From contig JAEZRV010000037.1 in the NCBI GenBank assembly GCA_023444055.1, positions 1 through 41,153 on the forward strand: a DNA stretch of 41,153 nt, in the 5' to 3' direction. A program made the translations under genes and the position numbers. How positions within the stretch are numbered: the first letter of the stretch is position 1; each line of letters opens with the position of its first letter. Below the pieces are notes generated by a model that was given only the letters and a program-made list of their open reading frames with translations, ran no database searches and was not told where the DNA came from. This stretch comes from Bacillota bacterium. GTDB taxonomy: Bacteria; Bacillota; Clostridia; Acetivibrionales; DSM-1351. Shown piece by piece: positions 7,808 to 16,342 of this stretch.

Positions 7808-8311
7808 TCATTCAAATACCTTAAGTGGAATATACTTTTTAAATGATTCTACCATTTTAGCATGTGGTTCAAAAAATACAAGGGTCTTCTTTCCATCCTT
7901 GTTGATAGAAATAAAATAAACATCTGATGAGTCCATTGAAGAAACTGCTACAATTCGGTCTTTATTGTTTTGACAATTGTAATCATATTTCCCACTTGTT
8001 AATTTTGCAACCATCTCAAAATCTTTGCAAGCACCACTAAATATTCTCTTTCTCTTTCTTTGGGCAATTATCATGTCAATATCTAAGTCCCCATTAGTAA
8101 CAATATACTCATATTCAATGTTTCTATTCCTAATTAGAATATAAGCAATATAACCTATGCCGGCAACTAATAATGGAATTAATGAGCCAAGAAATCTAAA
8201 AGAACTCATAACCAAAAATAAAAATAGTGATAGCAATATAATTCCGCAGATTATTGAATAATCTAATATGGTTTTCTTTTTCTTTACTATTTTCTCTAAA
8301 AATATATCCAC
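7808..8311 (-). CDS. Small membrane protein, two TM helices plus cytoplasmic domain
   Basis: 167 residues, family not firmly recognised; it resembles clostridial DUF6106-type proteins. Residues 1-15 are basic (EKIVKKKKT), followed by two adjacent hydrophobic helices (about 17-36 and 40-60). After the helices comes RNRNIEYEYIVTNGDLDIDMIIAQRKRKRIF and a beta-rich stretch ending in a KKTLVFFEPHAKMVESFKKY helix, which could be a PH-like fold. The positive-inside rule puts both ends in the cytoplasm. It stands alone, with a terminator after it. Function unknown. Confidence 0.6.
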   Translation of the reverse strand: MDIFLEKIVKKKKTILDYSIICGIILLSLFLFLVMSSFRFLGSLIPLLVAGIGYIAYILIRNRNIEYEYIVTNGDLDIDMIIAQRKRKRIFSGACKDFEMVAKLTSGKYDYNCQNNKDRIVAVSSMDSSDVYFISINKDGKKTLVFFEPHAKMVESFKKYIPLKVFE

Positions 8312-8637
8312 ACTTTATCCCTCCTAATAACTTCTAGCCACCTTACAACCTATACAATTAAATAAAATTAAATCTTGCTATAAATAATAATAAATATATT
8401 AAATAATATCAAGTACTAATGTTAAGAAATAATAATAAATATACCAAATTAAATCAATTACTAATGCCAAGGCATAATTATAAAATTTATTTATATGTAT
8501 ATTATAAAGAATTTTATCATTAATAATCATTATTTTCAAATTTATTTAAACACTTTAATCGGGAAGTAATACTATCGTATCTAAATATAGAAAATAATAT
8601 TTTAAATACAAATTAGTATAAACATTTAGTTAAATAA
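8312..8637. other. AT-rich intergenic region, nothing recognised
   Basis: About 325 bases of very AT-rich sequence between the groEL terminator and the small membrane-protein gene. A partial direct repeat is visible (AAATTAAATC..TACTAATG, near 8365-8425 and again near 8450-8470). No ORF with a ribosome site and no convincing promoter. Confidence 0.5.
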
Positions 8638-8667
8638 ATAAAGGATGGCAATTCTGCCATCCTTTAT
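8638..8667 (-). terminator. Terminator after groEL
   Basis: Stem AAAGGATGGCA / TGCCATCCTTT with an AATT-type loop, followed on the minus strand by ATTTATTTAAC. It begins about 15 bases after the groEL stop. Confidence 0.88.
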
Positions 8668-8680
8668 TAAAAAATTATTT

Positions 8681-10315
8681 TTAGTACATGCCACCCATTC
8701 CGCCTGGCATTCCACCACCTGGCATAGCTGGTGCCTCTGGCTCTGGCTTGTCAGTAACAAGACTCTCAGTTGTAAGTACCATTGCAGCAATTGAAGCCGC
8801 ATTTTGCAGAGCTGATCTAGTAACCTTTGCAGGGTCAACGATACCATTTTCGATCATATCTATATATTTTTCATTTAAAGCATCAAATCCGATTCCTTTA
8901 TTGCTTGATTTAATTTTATCAACAATTACTGATCCTTCAAGACCAGCATTTTCAGCTATTTGTCTTACTGGTTCTTCAAGAGCTCTAAGAATAATCTGGA
9001 TACCTGTTTTTTCATCGCCAGTTGCTGTTTCAAGTAACTTAGCAACATCAGGTATTACGTTTAATAATACTGTGCCACCACCAGCTACGATACCTTCTTC
9101 AACAGCAGCTCTTGTAGCAGCAAGTGCATCTTCAATTCTAAGTTTCTTTTCTTTCATTTCAACTTCAGTTGCTGCACCAACTTGGATAACTGCAACACCA
9201 CCAGAAAGTTTTGCAAGTCTTTCTTGTAGCTTTTCTCTATCGAAATCAGAAGTAGTATCTTCAATTTGAGCTTTTATTGAATTTATTCTATTCATTATAG
9301 CATCTTGGCTTCCAGCACCATCTACGATGATAGTGTTTTCCTTCTGAATTATAACCTGTCTAGCTTTACCAAGCTGAGCAATAGTAGTTTCTTTTATGTC
9401 AAGTCCTAACTCTTCAGTTATAACTTCTCCGCCTGTTAATGCAGCAATATCCTGAAGCATAGCTTTTCTTCTGTCACCAAATCCAGGAGCTTTAACAGCT
9501 ACACATGTAAATGTTCCTCTTAATTTGTTAACAACGAGAGTTGCAAGAGCTTCGCCTTCAACGTCTTCAGCAATAATCATAAGTTTCTTTCCTTGTTGAA
9601 CTATCTGCTCAAGAACTGGAAGGATTTCCTGAATGTTAGAAATCTTCTTATCTGTAATAAGAATGTATGGGTCATCTAAAACAGCTTCTAATTTATCAGT
9701 ATCAGTAACCATATAAGCTGATAAATATCCTCTATCAAACTGCATACCTTCTACAACTTCAAGATTTGTTCCCATTGTCTTTGATTCTTCAACAGTTATA
9801 ACACCGTCATTTGTTACCTTTTCCATTGCATCTGCAATAAGACTTCCAATTACTTCATCGTTAGCAGAAATAGTTGCAACCCTTGCAATGTCTTCTTTTC
9901 CCTTAATTTTCTGACTGTTTGACTTTATTCCTGTAACTGCAACATCAACAGCTTTTTGTAAACCCTTCTTCAAAATCATTGGGTTTGCTCCTGCAGCAAC
10001 ATTCTTCATACCCTCTCTGATAATTGCCTGTGCAAGAAGAGTTGCTGTTGTAGTACCATCACCAGCTACATCATTTGTCTTTGTAGCAACTTCTTTAACT
10101 AACTGAGCACCCATATTTTCAAATTTATCTTCAAGCTCAATCTCTTTAGCTATAGTAACACCATCATTTGTAATTAAAGGTGAGCCAAATTTCTTATCAA
10201 GAACTACATTTCTTCCTTTTGGTCCAAGTGTTACTTTTACTGTATCAGCTAATTGATTAACACCCTTTTCAAGTGCGCGTCTAGCGTCTTCTCCGAACTT
10301 TATGTCCTTAGCCAT
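8681..10315 (-). CDS. groL: Chaperonin GroEL (Hsp60)
   Basis: 544 residues, standard length. It forms the ATP-driven double-ring folding chamber with GroES. The opening is KDIKFGEDARRALEKGVNQL, the ATP-binding segment is DVAGDGTTTATLLAQA (about 83-98), and the tail is the typical GGM-rich repeat (PGGGMPGGMGGM). The ATG at 10315 follows AGGAGG. It is 20 bases after groES and shares its CIRCE-controlled promoter. Confidence 0.99.
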   Translation of the reverse strand: MAKDIKFGEDARRALEKGVNQLADTVKVTLGPKGRNVVLDKKFGSPLITNDGVTIAKEIELEDKFENMGAQLVKEVATKTNDVAGDGTTTATLLAQAIIREGMKNVAAGANPMILKKGLQKAVDVAVTGIKSNSQKIKGKEDIARVATISANDEVIGSLIADAMEKVTNDGVITVEESKTMGTNLEVVEGMQFDRGYLSAYMVTDTDKLEAVLDDPYILITDKKISNIQEILPVLEQIVQQGKKLMIIAEDVEGEALATLVVNKLRGTFTCVAVKAPGFGDRRKAMLQDIAALTGGEVITEELGLDIKETTIAQLGKARQVIIQKENTIIVDGAGSQDAIMNRINSIKAQIEDTTSDFDREKLQERLAKLSGGVAVIQVGAATEVEMKEKKLRIEDALAATRAAVEEGIVAGGGTVLLNVIPDVAKLLETATGDEKTGIQIILRALEEPVRQIAENAGLEGSVIVDKIKSSNKGIGFDALNEKYIDMIENGIVDPAKVTRSALQNAASIAAMVLTTESLVTDKPEPEAPAMPGGGMPGGMGGMY

Positions 10316-10336
10316 CTTATAATGCCTCCTATAAAA

Positions 10337-10621
10337 TTATTCAACAACAGCAAGAATGTCGCCCTGCTTTAAAATAGTATATTCCTCACCGTCAAGCTTT
10401 ACTTCGGTTCCAGAATATTTACTTGTAAGTACTTTATCTCCAACTTTTACTTCCATTTTAACTTCTTTTCCATCAACAACTGTTCCAGGTCCTACCGCTA
10501 CAACCTCAGCAACCTGTGGTTTTTCCTTCGCGCTGCCTGGCAATACTATACCACTTTTTGTAGTTTCTTCACACTCAAGCATTTTAATAACTACTTTATC
10601 GCCTAATGGTTTTATTTTCAT
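10337..10621 (-). CDS. groES: Co-chaperonin GroES (Hsp10)
   Basis: 94 residues: KIKPLGDKVVIKMLECEETT at the start, a mobile loop TKSGIVLPGSAKEKPQ, and YTILKQGDILAVVE at the end. Seven copies cap the GroEL ring. I chose the ATG at 10621, which has TAGGAGG eight bases upstream; the longer frame to 10654 would begin inside the CIRCE operator. First gene of groESL. Confidence 0.98.
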   Translation of the reverse strand: MKIKPLGDKVVIKMLECEETTKSGIVLPGSAKEKPQVAEVVAVGPGTVVDGKEVKMEVKVGDKVLTSKYSGTEVKLDGEEYTILKQGDILAVVE

Positions 10622-10647
10622 CGTTTTACCTCCTAGAATCGTTTCTG

Positions 10648-10674
10648 TTAGCACTCACCATAACCGAGTGCTAA
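10648..10674 (-). promoter_or_regulatory. CIRCE operator (HrcA site)
   Basis: A perfect TTAGCACTC, nine-base spacer, GAGTGCTAA. This is the binding site of the heat-shock repressor HrcA. It lies just downstream of the -10 box and upstream of the groES ribosome site, the usual place. Confidence 0.98.
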
Positions 10675-10687
10675 TTATTATGTTATT

Positions 10688-10716
10688 ATAATATATATTG
10701 AATAAAATATTTTCAA
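10688..10716 (-). promoter_or_regulatory. groESL sigma-A promoter
   Basis: Minus strand TTGAAA (10716-10711), 17-base spacer, TATTAT (10693-10688), immediately before CIRCE. Confidence 0.85.
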
Positions 10717-10832
10717 ATATTCTATATCCGTAAAAAAAGCTGTATTTTTAAATAAATTCAATTTATACTTGTAATTTATGACTTTTTCTTTAATTTGCAT
10801 ATAATTTCGCTGAATCACTGTAAATCTGCAAA

Positions 10833-12269
10833 TTAAAAGACTAATTTATTACCGAAATCTAATTTAAAATGTTTTAAAGCACTACCAAATAATACAGCTG
10901 AAACGTTATACTTTTCTATCAAATCCTCTTTTTTGCATTCAATATTGAATAACCTACAATAGTTATACTCAAGTACTGCAGAATATGCTTCTATACTACA
11001 GTTAGCAACATCAATCGGATTTTCAGCACTTCTTATACAGTTATCTAATATACTTATTATTTCCTTTCTATAACATTGGATATACATTATTTCCCTATGC
11101 TTTATTGCACAATCTATTATTGGCATATACTTTTTGTGTAGTTTTGCTTTTGGCTTACGTATCTGTTCATATACCTTTTTGTATCTAATTGGGTCATACA
11201 TGGGATTCTTAATTTCTGAACATATACTAAACACTTTACAATATTCATCAATTGGAAGCACTATTCCATTTGATGAAGAAGAATTTATATGGTTTTTAAT
11301 TTGTTTTAACCATTCTATTAGTTCATCATTTTCTTTGCCCAAAGATAGTAAGACTTTATATATTTCATCAAACTTCTCCAAACTTTGTGTGAAGGCATAT
11401 CCTAATAAAAGAGCAGAAAAAATGAGTTGATCAGCATACTGCGTTATATACATTTCTAAAAGTAAAATAAGCTCATCAACTCTATTAAATACTATTAATG
11501 TGGTGACTGCACAAAGAACATCTTCTCTACTCTCTATATCTCCTAGAGTCAATGTATCTATGAATTTTTTTACCCTGCTATGTTTTCCTTCATGTAAAAG
11601 AACATATAAGCATAAACAATGCGCCCACATATTATAATTATCAATTAGTCTGACAGTCGTACCAATATACTGTGCATGTTCATAATTCTGCTGTTCTATC
11701 AAAGTTAAAGTAAGCAAATTCCTTGCATCTATGTTAAAAGGATTTAAACTTATTGATTTACATAGCTCCCTAGTAGCATTATTGAGTTTGTCTTCTTGAA
11801 TGTACTTTTTTGCATATCTTAGACTAGCATTTGAACGTTTATCAAACAGATCACCATTTGATATATTTTCATAAATCTTTAAATAAAAAATCATCTCTGC
11901 TACTTCTTCGCAATAATCTCCATCATTATCAAAGTAGAGATATTTTTCAAAATATTCTGCAGCTTTTTCATAATCACCAAGTTCAAAACTATTACAGCCT
12001 AGCCCAAAATAGCATTCAAACATAGTAGGATCATAGTTCAAAAGTATGTCATTGAATATTCTGTTTGCTTCTCTAGGACGCTTCATTTCAGACAAGAAAC
12101 AGGCAATATTAAATCTGTATTCAGAATTATCCAGCTCTAATTCTAAAGCTTTTTGCAGATTTTTATATGCATCATTCAAGTTGTTTTTATCAGCACAACG
12201 TAAGCTTTTACAAAAATAGAATTCTGGATTGTTTCTATATTCATCTATACTCAGTAAATTATTTTTCAC
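10833..12269 (-). CDS. TPR-repeat protein at the end of the his operon
   Basis: 478 residues. The first half is helical tetratricopeptide repeats: clear units near residues 17-50 (AYKNLQKALELELDNSEYRF), 85-120 (FGLGCNSFELGDYEKAAEYFEKYL) and 150-210 (NATRELCKSISLNPFNIDARN). The second half is also helical but matches no family I know. No signal peptide or membrane helix, so probably a cytoplasmic interaction scaffold. The start is GTG (12269-12267), directly after the hisIE stop (TAAGTG), which implies translational coupling. A long-loop inverted repeat (CTTTAATTTGC / GCAAATTAAAG) follows near 10790-10845. Its link to histidine synthesis is unknown. Confidence 0.75.
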   Translation of the reverse strand: MKNNLLSIDEYRNNPEFYFCKSLRCADKNNLNDAYKNLQKALELELDNSEYRFNIACFLSEMKRPREANRIFNDILLNYDPTMFECYFGLGCNSFELGDYEKAAEYFEKYLYFDNDGDYCEEVAEMIFYLKIYENISNGDLFDKRSNASLRYAKKYIQEDKLNNATRELCKSISLNPFNIDARNLLTLTLIEQQNYEHAQYIGTTVRLIDNYNMWAHCLCLYVLLHEGKHSRVKKFIDTLTLGDIESREDVLCAVTTLIVFNRVDELILLLEMYITQYADQLIFSALLLGYAFTQSLEKFDEIYKVLLSLGKENDELIEWLKQIKNHINSSSSNGIVLPIDEYCKVFSICSEIKNPMYDPIRYKKVYEQIRKPKAKLHKKYMPIIDCAIKHREIMYIQCYRKEIISILDNCIRSAENPIDVANCSIEAYSAVLEYNYCRLFNIECKKEDLIEKYNVSAVLFGSALKHFKLDFGNKLVF

Positions 12270-12917
12270 TTATCTTCTTCCCTTTAACTCTCCATAAATA
12301 TCTTCAAGAGTCAGACCTCTTTCAACTAATAATACTAATAAATGATACATTAAATCAGATACTTCATATCTAATTTCATCCTTAGATTTGTTTTTAGCAG
12401 CAATAATAACCTCTGACGCTTCTTCCCCTACCTTTTTTAATATCTTATCTAACCCTTTTGTAAATAAGTAATTTGTATATGAGCCTTCTTTAGGATGTAT
12501 TGTTCTGTCAACAATAACATTATAAACATCTTCAAGAATCTGAGCAGTAGGCTTTTCATCATCAACTATTTCTATATTTTCTTCCCACTTTTCATTTATC
12601 ATTGTTCTATAAAAACATGTCTTGCTTCCAGTATGACAAGCTGCATCTATTTGCTCTGCTTCAATCAGTATTGTATCTCCATCGCAATCAAGCTTAATTG
12701 TTTTTACAATCTGAAAGTGTCCTGATGTTTCGCCTTTTAGCCAGAGCTTATTGCGGCTTCTGCTGAAATAGTGTGCCTTACCGGTTTCTATTGTTTTATC
12801 AAAAGCTTCCTCATTCATATAAGCTACCATTAAAACATCTTTTGATGTGCAATCTTGTGTAACTACAGGAATAAGCCCCTTTTCATCAAACTTCAATGCT
12901 TCCTTTAAATTATTCAT
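12270..12917 (-). CDS. hisIE: Bifunctional PRA-CH hydrolase / PRA-PP pyrophosphohydrolase
   Basis: 215 residues, catalysing steps 2 and 3 of histidine synthesis. The HisI part (about 1-110) has DVLMVAYMNEEAFDKTIETG, then LDCDGDTILIEAEQ and AACHTGSKTCFYR with the metal-binding Asp and Cys residues. The HisE part (about 120-215) has EGSYTNYLFTKGLDKILKKVGEEASEVIIAAKNK. I chose the ATG at 12917 because GGAGG lies eight bases before it; the ATG at 12932 overlaps that Shine-Dalgarno. The 175-base gap to hisF is the widest inside the core his genes after the hisZ-hisG region. Confidence 0.96.
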   Translation of the reverse strand: MNNLKEALKFDEKGLIPVVTQDCTSKDVLMVAYMNEEAFDKTIETGKAHYFSRSRNKLWLKGETSGHFQIVKTIKLDCDGDTILIEAEQIDAACHTGSKTCFYRTMINEKWEENIEIVDDEKPTAQILEDVYNVIVDRTIHPKEGSYTNYLFTKGLDKILKKVGEEASEVIIAAKNKSKDEIRYEVSDLMYHLLVLLVERGLTLEDIYGELKGRR

Positions 12918-13092
12918 TTTGTAATCCTCCATACTTTTGACTTAAATATATTAAAAGGTTTTTTATTTATTAATTTTGATTTTTATATTATAATTCTTAT
13001 ACATATATTTTAAATATTGTATAATTATAGTTCAGTTTACCTCTTGTAAAATTTTAACACTCTTTAGCTTATAAGTACAGATTTTAACCGAA

Positions 13093-13854
13093 TTATATTC
13101 TAGTTTCAATTCCATTTGTATTTAAATATTGCTTTAAATCTCTGATTTCCATTTCCCTAAAATGAAATAATGAAGCTGCTAGCACTGCATCAGCTTTTCC
13201 TTCAACTAATGCATTCTTAAAGTGTTCCATTTTTCCGGCTCCCCCTGATGCAATTACAGGTATTTTAACATTTTGGGATATTGTTCTAGTAAGGTCAATG
13301 TCATAGCCGTCCTTTGTTCCATCCTTATCCATGCTGGTTAAAAGTATCTCACCTGCACCTAGCTTTTCTGCTTCAATAGCCCATTCGACTGCATCTTTGC
13401 CTGTATTAACTCTACCACCATTTAGATATGTGTCCCAACCAGAACCATCCTGTCTCTTCTTTGCATCAATTGCCAGTACAACACATTGACTTCCAAATTT
13501 CCATGCAGCCTCTGATATTAGCTCAGGTCTTTTAAGTGCCGCGGAATTAACTCCTACCTTATCAGCTCCGGCTTTAAGAATTTCTCTAAAATCTTCAGCT
13601 GTTCTAATTCCACCACCAACTGTAAAGGGAATAAATACTTGTTCTGCTACACGTCTTACTACATCAAGCATAATAGATCTGGCATCTGAAGATGCTGTTA
13701 TATCGAGAAAGGTCAGTTCATCTGCTCCAGCCTTATCATAAAAAGCTGCCGCTTCAACTGGATCTCCAGCATCAATTATATTGACAAATTGTACACCTTT
13801 TACCACCCTGCCTGCATGAACATCCAAGCAAGGAATAATCCTCTTAGTAAGCAT
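13093..13854 (-). CDS. hisF: Imidazole glycerol phosphate synthase, cyclase subunit HisF
   Basis: 253 residues, a (beta-alpha)8 barrel. It takes ammonia from HisH and PRFAR to make IGP and AICAR. The catalytic aspartates are visible in RIIPCLDVHAGRVVKG (Asp11) and VVLAIDAKK (near 130). Phosphate-binding loops are VGGGIRT and ASGGAG. The ribosome site AAAGGAG overlaps the hisA stop, so the two genes are tightly coupled. Confidence 0.98.
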   Translation of the reverse strand: MLTKRIIPCLDVHAGRVVKGVQFVNIIDAGDPVEAAAFYDKAGADELTFLDITASSDARSIMLDVVRRVAEQVFIPFTVGGGIRTAEDFREILKAGADKVGVNSAALKRPELISEAAWKFGSQCVVLAIDAKKRQDGSGWDTYLNGGRVNTGKDAVEWAIEAEKLGAGEILLTSMDKDGTKDGYDIDLTRTISQNVKIPVIASGGAGKMEHFKNALVEGKADAVLAASLFHFREMEIRDLKQYLNTNGIETRI

Positions 13855-13858
13855 CTTT

Positions 13859-14584
13859 TTACTCCTTTAAAGAATCTATTGCCTCTTTCAAATCAATGTT
13901 TCCTGTGTATAATGCTTTTCCAACAATAACACCACTTACGCCAGTAGATTTCAAATTGGTTATGTCTTCTAAGCAGCTTACTCCACCAGATGCAATTACA
14001 TTTATTCCTACTGATCTTGCCATTTCACTCATTGCTTCAAGATTGGGCCCTTTTAACATCCCATCCCTAGATATATCAGTATAAATAATTGTTTTTGTAC
14101 CTAAAGCTTCAATCTTCCTTGCAAAATCAATAGCTGTAAAATCGCTGGTTTTCTCCCAACCGTGAATAGCCACCATTCCATCCTTTGCATCTATACCAAC
14201 TACTATTTTCTCTTTATATTCTTTAAGAGCCAGCTTTAGCATCTCAGGGTCATTAACAGCAGATGTCCCCAAAATCACTCTGCTTACGCCATTTGAAATA
14301 ATAGTTTCAATAGTATCAAGGCTTCTAATACCTCCGCCTAGCTGAACAGGAATAGTTAGCTTACTAGCTATTTGCTTTATAACCTCAGCATTATCAGAGT
14401 TCCCTGATCTAGCACCATCTAAGTCCACCAAATGCAAATATTCTGCTCCTTGGCTTTCCCATTTCAATGCCATTTCTACTGGATTATCGCCAAATACCGT
14501 AACGTCACTGTAGCTACCCTGCTGTAGTCTAACGCATTTTCCATTAATAATATCAATTGCAGGATAAATAATCATTTTATTCAA
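13859..14584 (-). CDS. hisA: Phosphoribosyl-formimino isomerase HisA
   Basis: About 241 residues. It isomerises ProFAR to PRFAR (histidine step 4). The first strand is MIIYPAIDIINGKCVRLQQG with the catalytic Asp8; the second catalytic Asp is in YTDISRDGM. Phosphate-binding motifs are QLGGGIRS and ASGGVSC. The ATG at 14575 is 15 bases from GGAGG, too far; the in-frame TTG at 14584 is six bases from it, so I prefer TTG (adds three residues). The same frame continues upstream through a hairpin (14604-14650) to 14647, but without a ribosome site. Confidence 0.95.
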   Translation of the reverse strand: MNKMIIYPAIDIINGKCVRLQQGSYSDVTVFGDNPVEMALKWESQGAEYLHLVDLDGARSGNSDNAEVIKQIASKLTIPVQLGGGIRSLDTIETIISNGVSRVILGTSAVNDPEMLKLALKEYKEKIVVGIDAKDGMVAIHGWEKTSDFTAIDFARKIEALGTKTIIYTDISRDGMLKGPNLEAMSEMARSVGINVIASGGVSCLEDITNLKSTGVSGVIVGKALYTGNIDLKEAIDSLKE

Positions 14585-14603
14585 GGTACTCCTCCATGAA
14601 TAA

Positions 14604-14650
14604 TCCATGCCCTCCATTTGGTACAAAACTGCACCAAAGTACTGCATGGA
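14604..14650 (-). repeat. Hairpin repeat before hisA (diverged third copy)
   Basis: Minus strand ACCGAG, then TCCATGC (14650-14644) pairing with GCATGGA (14610-14604); inside, TTTGGT pairs with ACCAAA. The outer sequence matches the ends of the copies before hisH and the sigma gene. Here the upstream Shine-Dalgarno has decayed and hisA has its own GGAGG on the gene side of the hairpin. Confidence 0.6.
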
Positions 14651-14694
14651 CTCGGTTCTTATTTGTATTTATTTTTTATATTATTTACTAGCTT

Positions 14695-15303
14695 TTACAT
14701 TTTTGCAAAATTTCTAAGTATATTTAGTCCCACATCTCCACTCTTTTCCGGATGGAACTGCGTTCCCATAATATTGTCCTTGCAAACTGCTGCGTCAAAT
14801 TTTATTCCATATTGGCAGGTTGCCGCTACATCAGAATCATTCTGAGCAGACAGACAGTATGAGTGAACAAAATACACATAACTATTTTCTTTTATACCTT
14901 TAAAAATACCATTATTCTGCTTAATACTAAGGCTGTTCCAACCCATATGCGGAACCTTTAATCCCATGTCTAGAGGAAATTGAGTAACACTGCCTTTTAA
15001 CAATCCAAGACCTCTGACCTTTTCTCCACCCTCAGTACTGTAATCAAATAATAACTGCATGCCTAAACAAATACCTAATAATGGTGTTCCTTTTTCAACA
15101 ACTTCATTTATAACAGGTATCATATTAATTTTTTCAAGACTATTCATAGCATCGGCAAAAGCACCAACTCCTGGTAAAACTACCTTATCGGCAGCTAATA
15201 TTTCGCTGTGATCTGAGGTCACCTTTGACTCGAATCCAATAAAACTCAATGCTTTGTTTACACTTGCCAAATTACCAACGCCATAGTCAATTATAGCAAT
15301 CAT
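14695..15303 (-). CDS. hisH: Imidazole glycerol phosphate synthase, glutaminase subunit HisH
   Basis: 202 residues, class I glutamine amidotransferase. It supplies ammonia to HisF. The triad is visible: Cys in TPLLGICLGMQLLF and His-Glu in GTQFHPEKSG. The start MIAIIDYGVGNLAS is at 15303. No Shine-Dalgarno lies within 20 bases of that ATG; the only strong AGGAGG (15372-15367) lies about 63 bases upstream, across the hairpin repeat. A 16-codon ORF beginning MPFLSLCF starts just after that AGGAGG and stops two bases before the hisH ATG, an alternative coupling route. Confidence 0.97.
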   Translation of the reverse strand: MIAIIDYGVGNLASVNKALSFIGFESKVTSDHSEILAADKVVLPGVGAFADAMNSLEKINMIPVINEVVEKGTPLLGICLGMQLLFDYSTEGGEKVRGLGLLKGSVTQFPLDMGLKVPHMGWNSLSIKQNNGIFKGIKENSYVYFVHSYCLSAQNDSDVAATCQYGIKFDAAVCKDNIMGTQFHPEKSGDVGLNILRNFAKM

Positions 15304-15372
15304 ATTTATGCCCATGCCCAGCATTTCGTACAAAAACATAATGACAGAAATGGCATGGGCTCGGTACCTCCT
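15304..15372 (-). repeat. Hairpin repeat between Shine-Dalgarno and hisH start
   Basis: Minus strand AGGAGG (15372-15367), TACCGA, then GCCCATGCC (15360-15352) pairing perfectly with GGCATGGGC (15318-15310), six bases, and ATG. An inner ATTTC / GAAAT pair extends the stem. The 5' side (AGGAGGTACCGAGCCCATGC) is identical to the copy before the sigma gene for over 25 bases. The hairpin includes an ATG, so it also encodes a possible 16-residue leader peptide. Confidence 0.75.
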
Positions 15373-15432
15373 TCATTTGTTTTTATATTTGTTTTTATAT
15401 TTCTTTCACACTTGTTCTCCATAGTAATTTAA

Positions 15433-16317
15433 TTATTTAAATTTTATTCCTGTTATTCTCTCATAAGCTTCTATATATTTAGCCTCAGTCTTCTCAATTA
15501 CTTCTTGTGGAAGTTGAGGAGCTGGAGGCTGTTTGTCCCATGTAAGTGTTTCAAGATATTCTCTTAAATACTGCTTATCAAAGCTCTTCTGAGCTCTACC
15601 TGGCTCGTATTCATCCATTGCCCAAAATCTTGATGAATCTGGTGTACACACTTCATCAGCAACAACTAATTCTCCATCGGCTATACCAAACTCAAACTTA
15701 GTATCTGCTAAAATTAACCCCTTACTTTCAGCATGTTTACTAGCCTTTAGATACAACTTGATGCTTGCATCTCTTAGCTTCTCTGCCATTTCAGTTCCAA
15801 TCTTGTCACAGAGTCCTTCAAATGAAACATTTATATCATGACCCTCTGATTCTTTTGTAGAAGGAGTAAATATAGGTTCAGGGAGCTTGTCAGCTTGTTT
15901 TAGACCTGCTGGCAGCTTTATACCACATATGCATCCTGTTTCATTATATTCTTTAAGACCAGAGCCCTCTAAATATCCTCTTACTATACACTCAGCAGGA
16001 ACCATTTCAATTTTCTTTACAAGCATTGATCTGCCTTCAAGCTCCTCTTTAAAAGCTGATAACTCTTTTGGATACTCGTTTACGTTAGTAGTTATTACAT
16101 GATTTCCAATAACATCCTTTGTATAATCAAACCAAAAAGCTGAGATGCTATTAAGAACTACTCCCTTATTTGGTATTAATTCAGAAAATATAACGTCAAA
16201 AGCTGATATTCTATCTGTTACAACAATCAGAAGCTTATCACCCAAATCATATACATTTCTAACTTTTCCCTTAATAAATAATGGCAATCTAATAAAATCC
16301 GTGTTATTAATTAGCAT
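15433..16317 (-). CDS. purC: SAICAR synthetase PurC inside the his operon
   Basis: 294 residues, the longer form. It joins CAIR and aspartate using ATP to give SAICAR in purine synthesis. Motifs: IKGKVRNVYDLGDKLLIVVT with SDR-type DRISAFD, then ECIVRGYLEGSGLKEY, LILADTKFEFG and a DEVCTPDSSRFW block. The start is ATG 16317 with GGAGG. It lies between hisB and hisH in the same orientation, 25 bases after hisB. PurC is two steps before AICAR, the by-product of HisF, so co-expression links the two pathways. Confidence 0.97.
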   Translation of the reverse strand: MLINNTDFIRLPLFIKGKVRNVYDLGDKLLIVVTDRISAFDVIFSELIPNKGVVLNSISAFWFDYTKDVIGNHVITTNVNEYPKELSAFKEELEGRSMLVKKIEMVPAECIVRGYLEGSGLKEYNETGCICGIKLPAGLKQADKLPEPIFTPSTKESEGHDINVSFEGLCDKIGTEMAEKLRDASIKLYLKASKHAESKGLILADTKFEFGIADGELVVADEVCTPDSSRFWAMDEYEPGRAQKSFDKQYLREYLETLTWDKQPPAPQLPQEVIEKTEAKYIEAYERITGIKFK

Positions 16318-16342
16318 TTTTTTACCTCCTAAATAGTTTTTA

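Noticed and set aside
8688..9269. 193-codon open frame on the plus strand
   Set aside because: It lies wholly opposite groEL and is rich in Ser/Pro, as expected from the complement of GroEL codons; no ribosome site.
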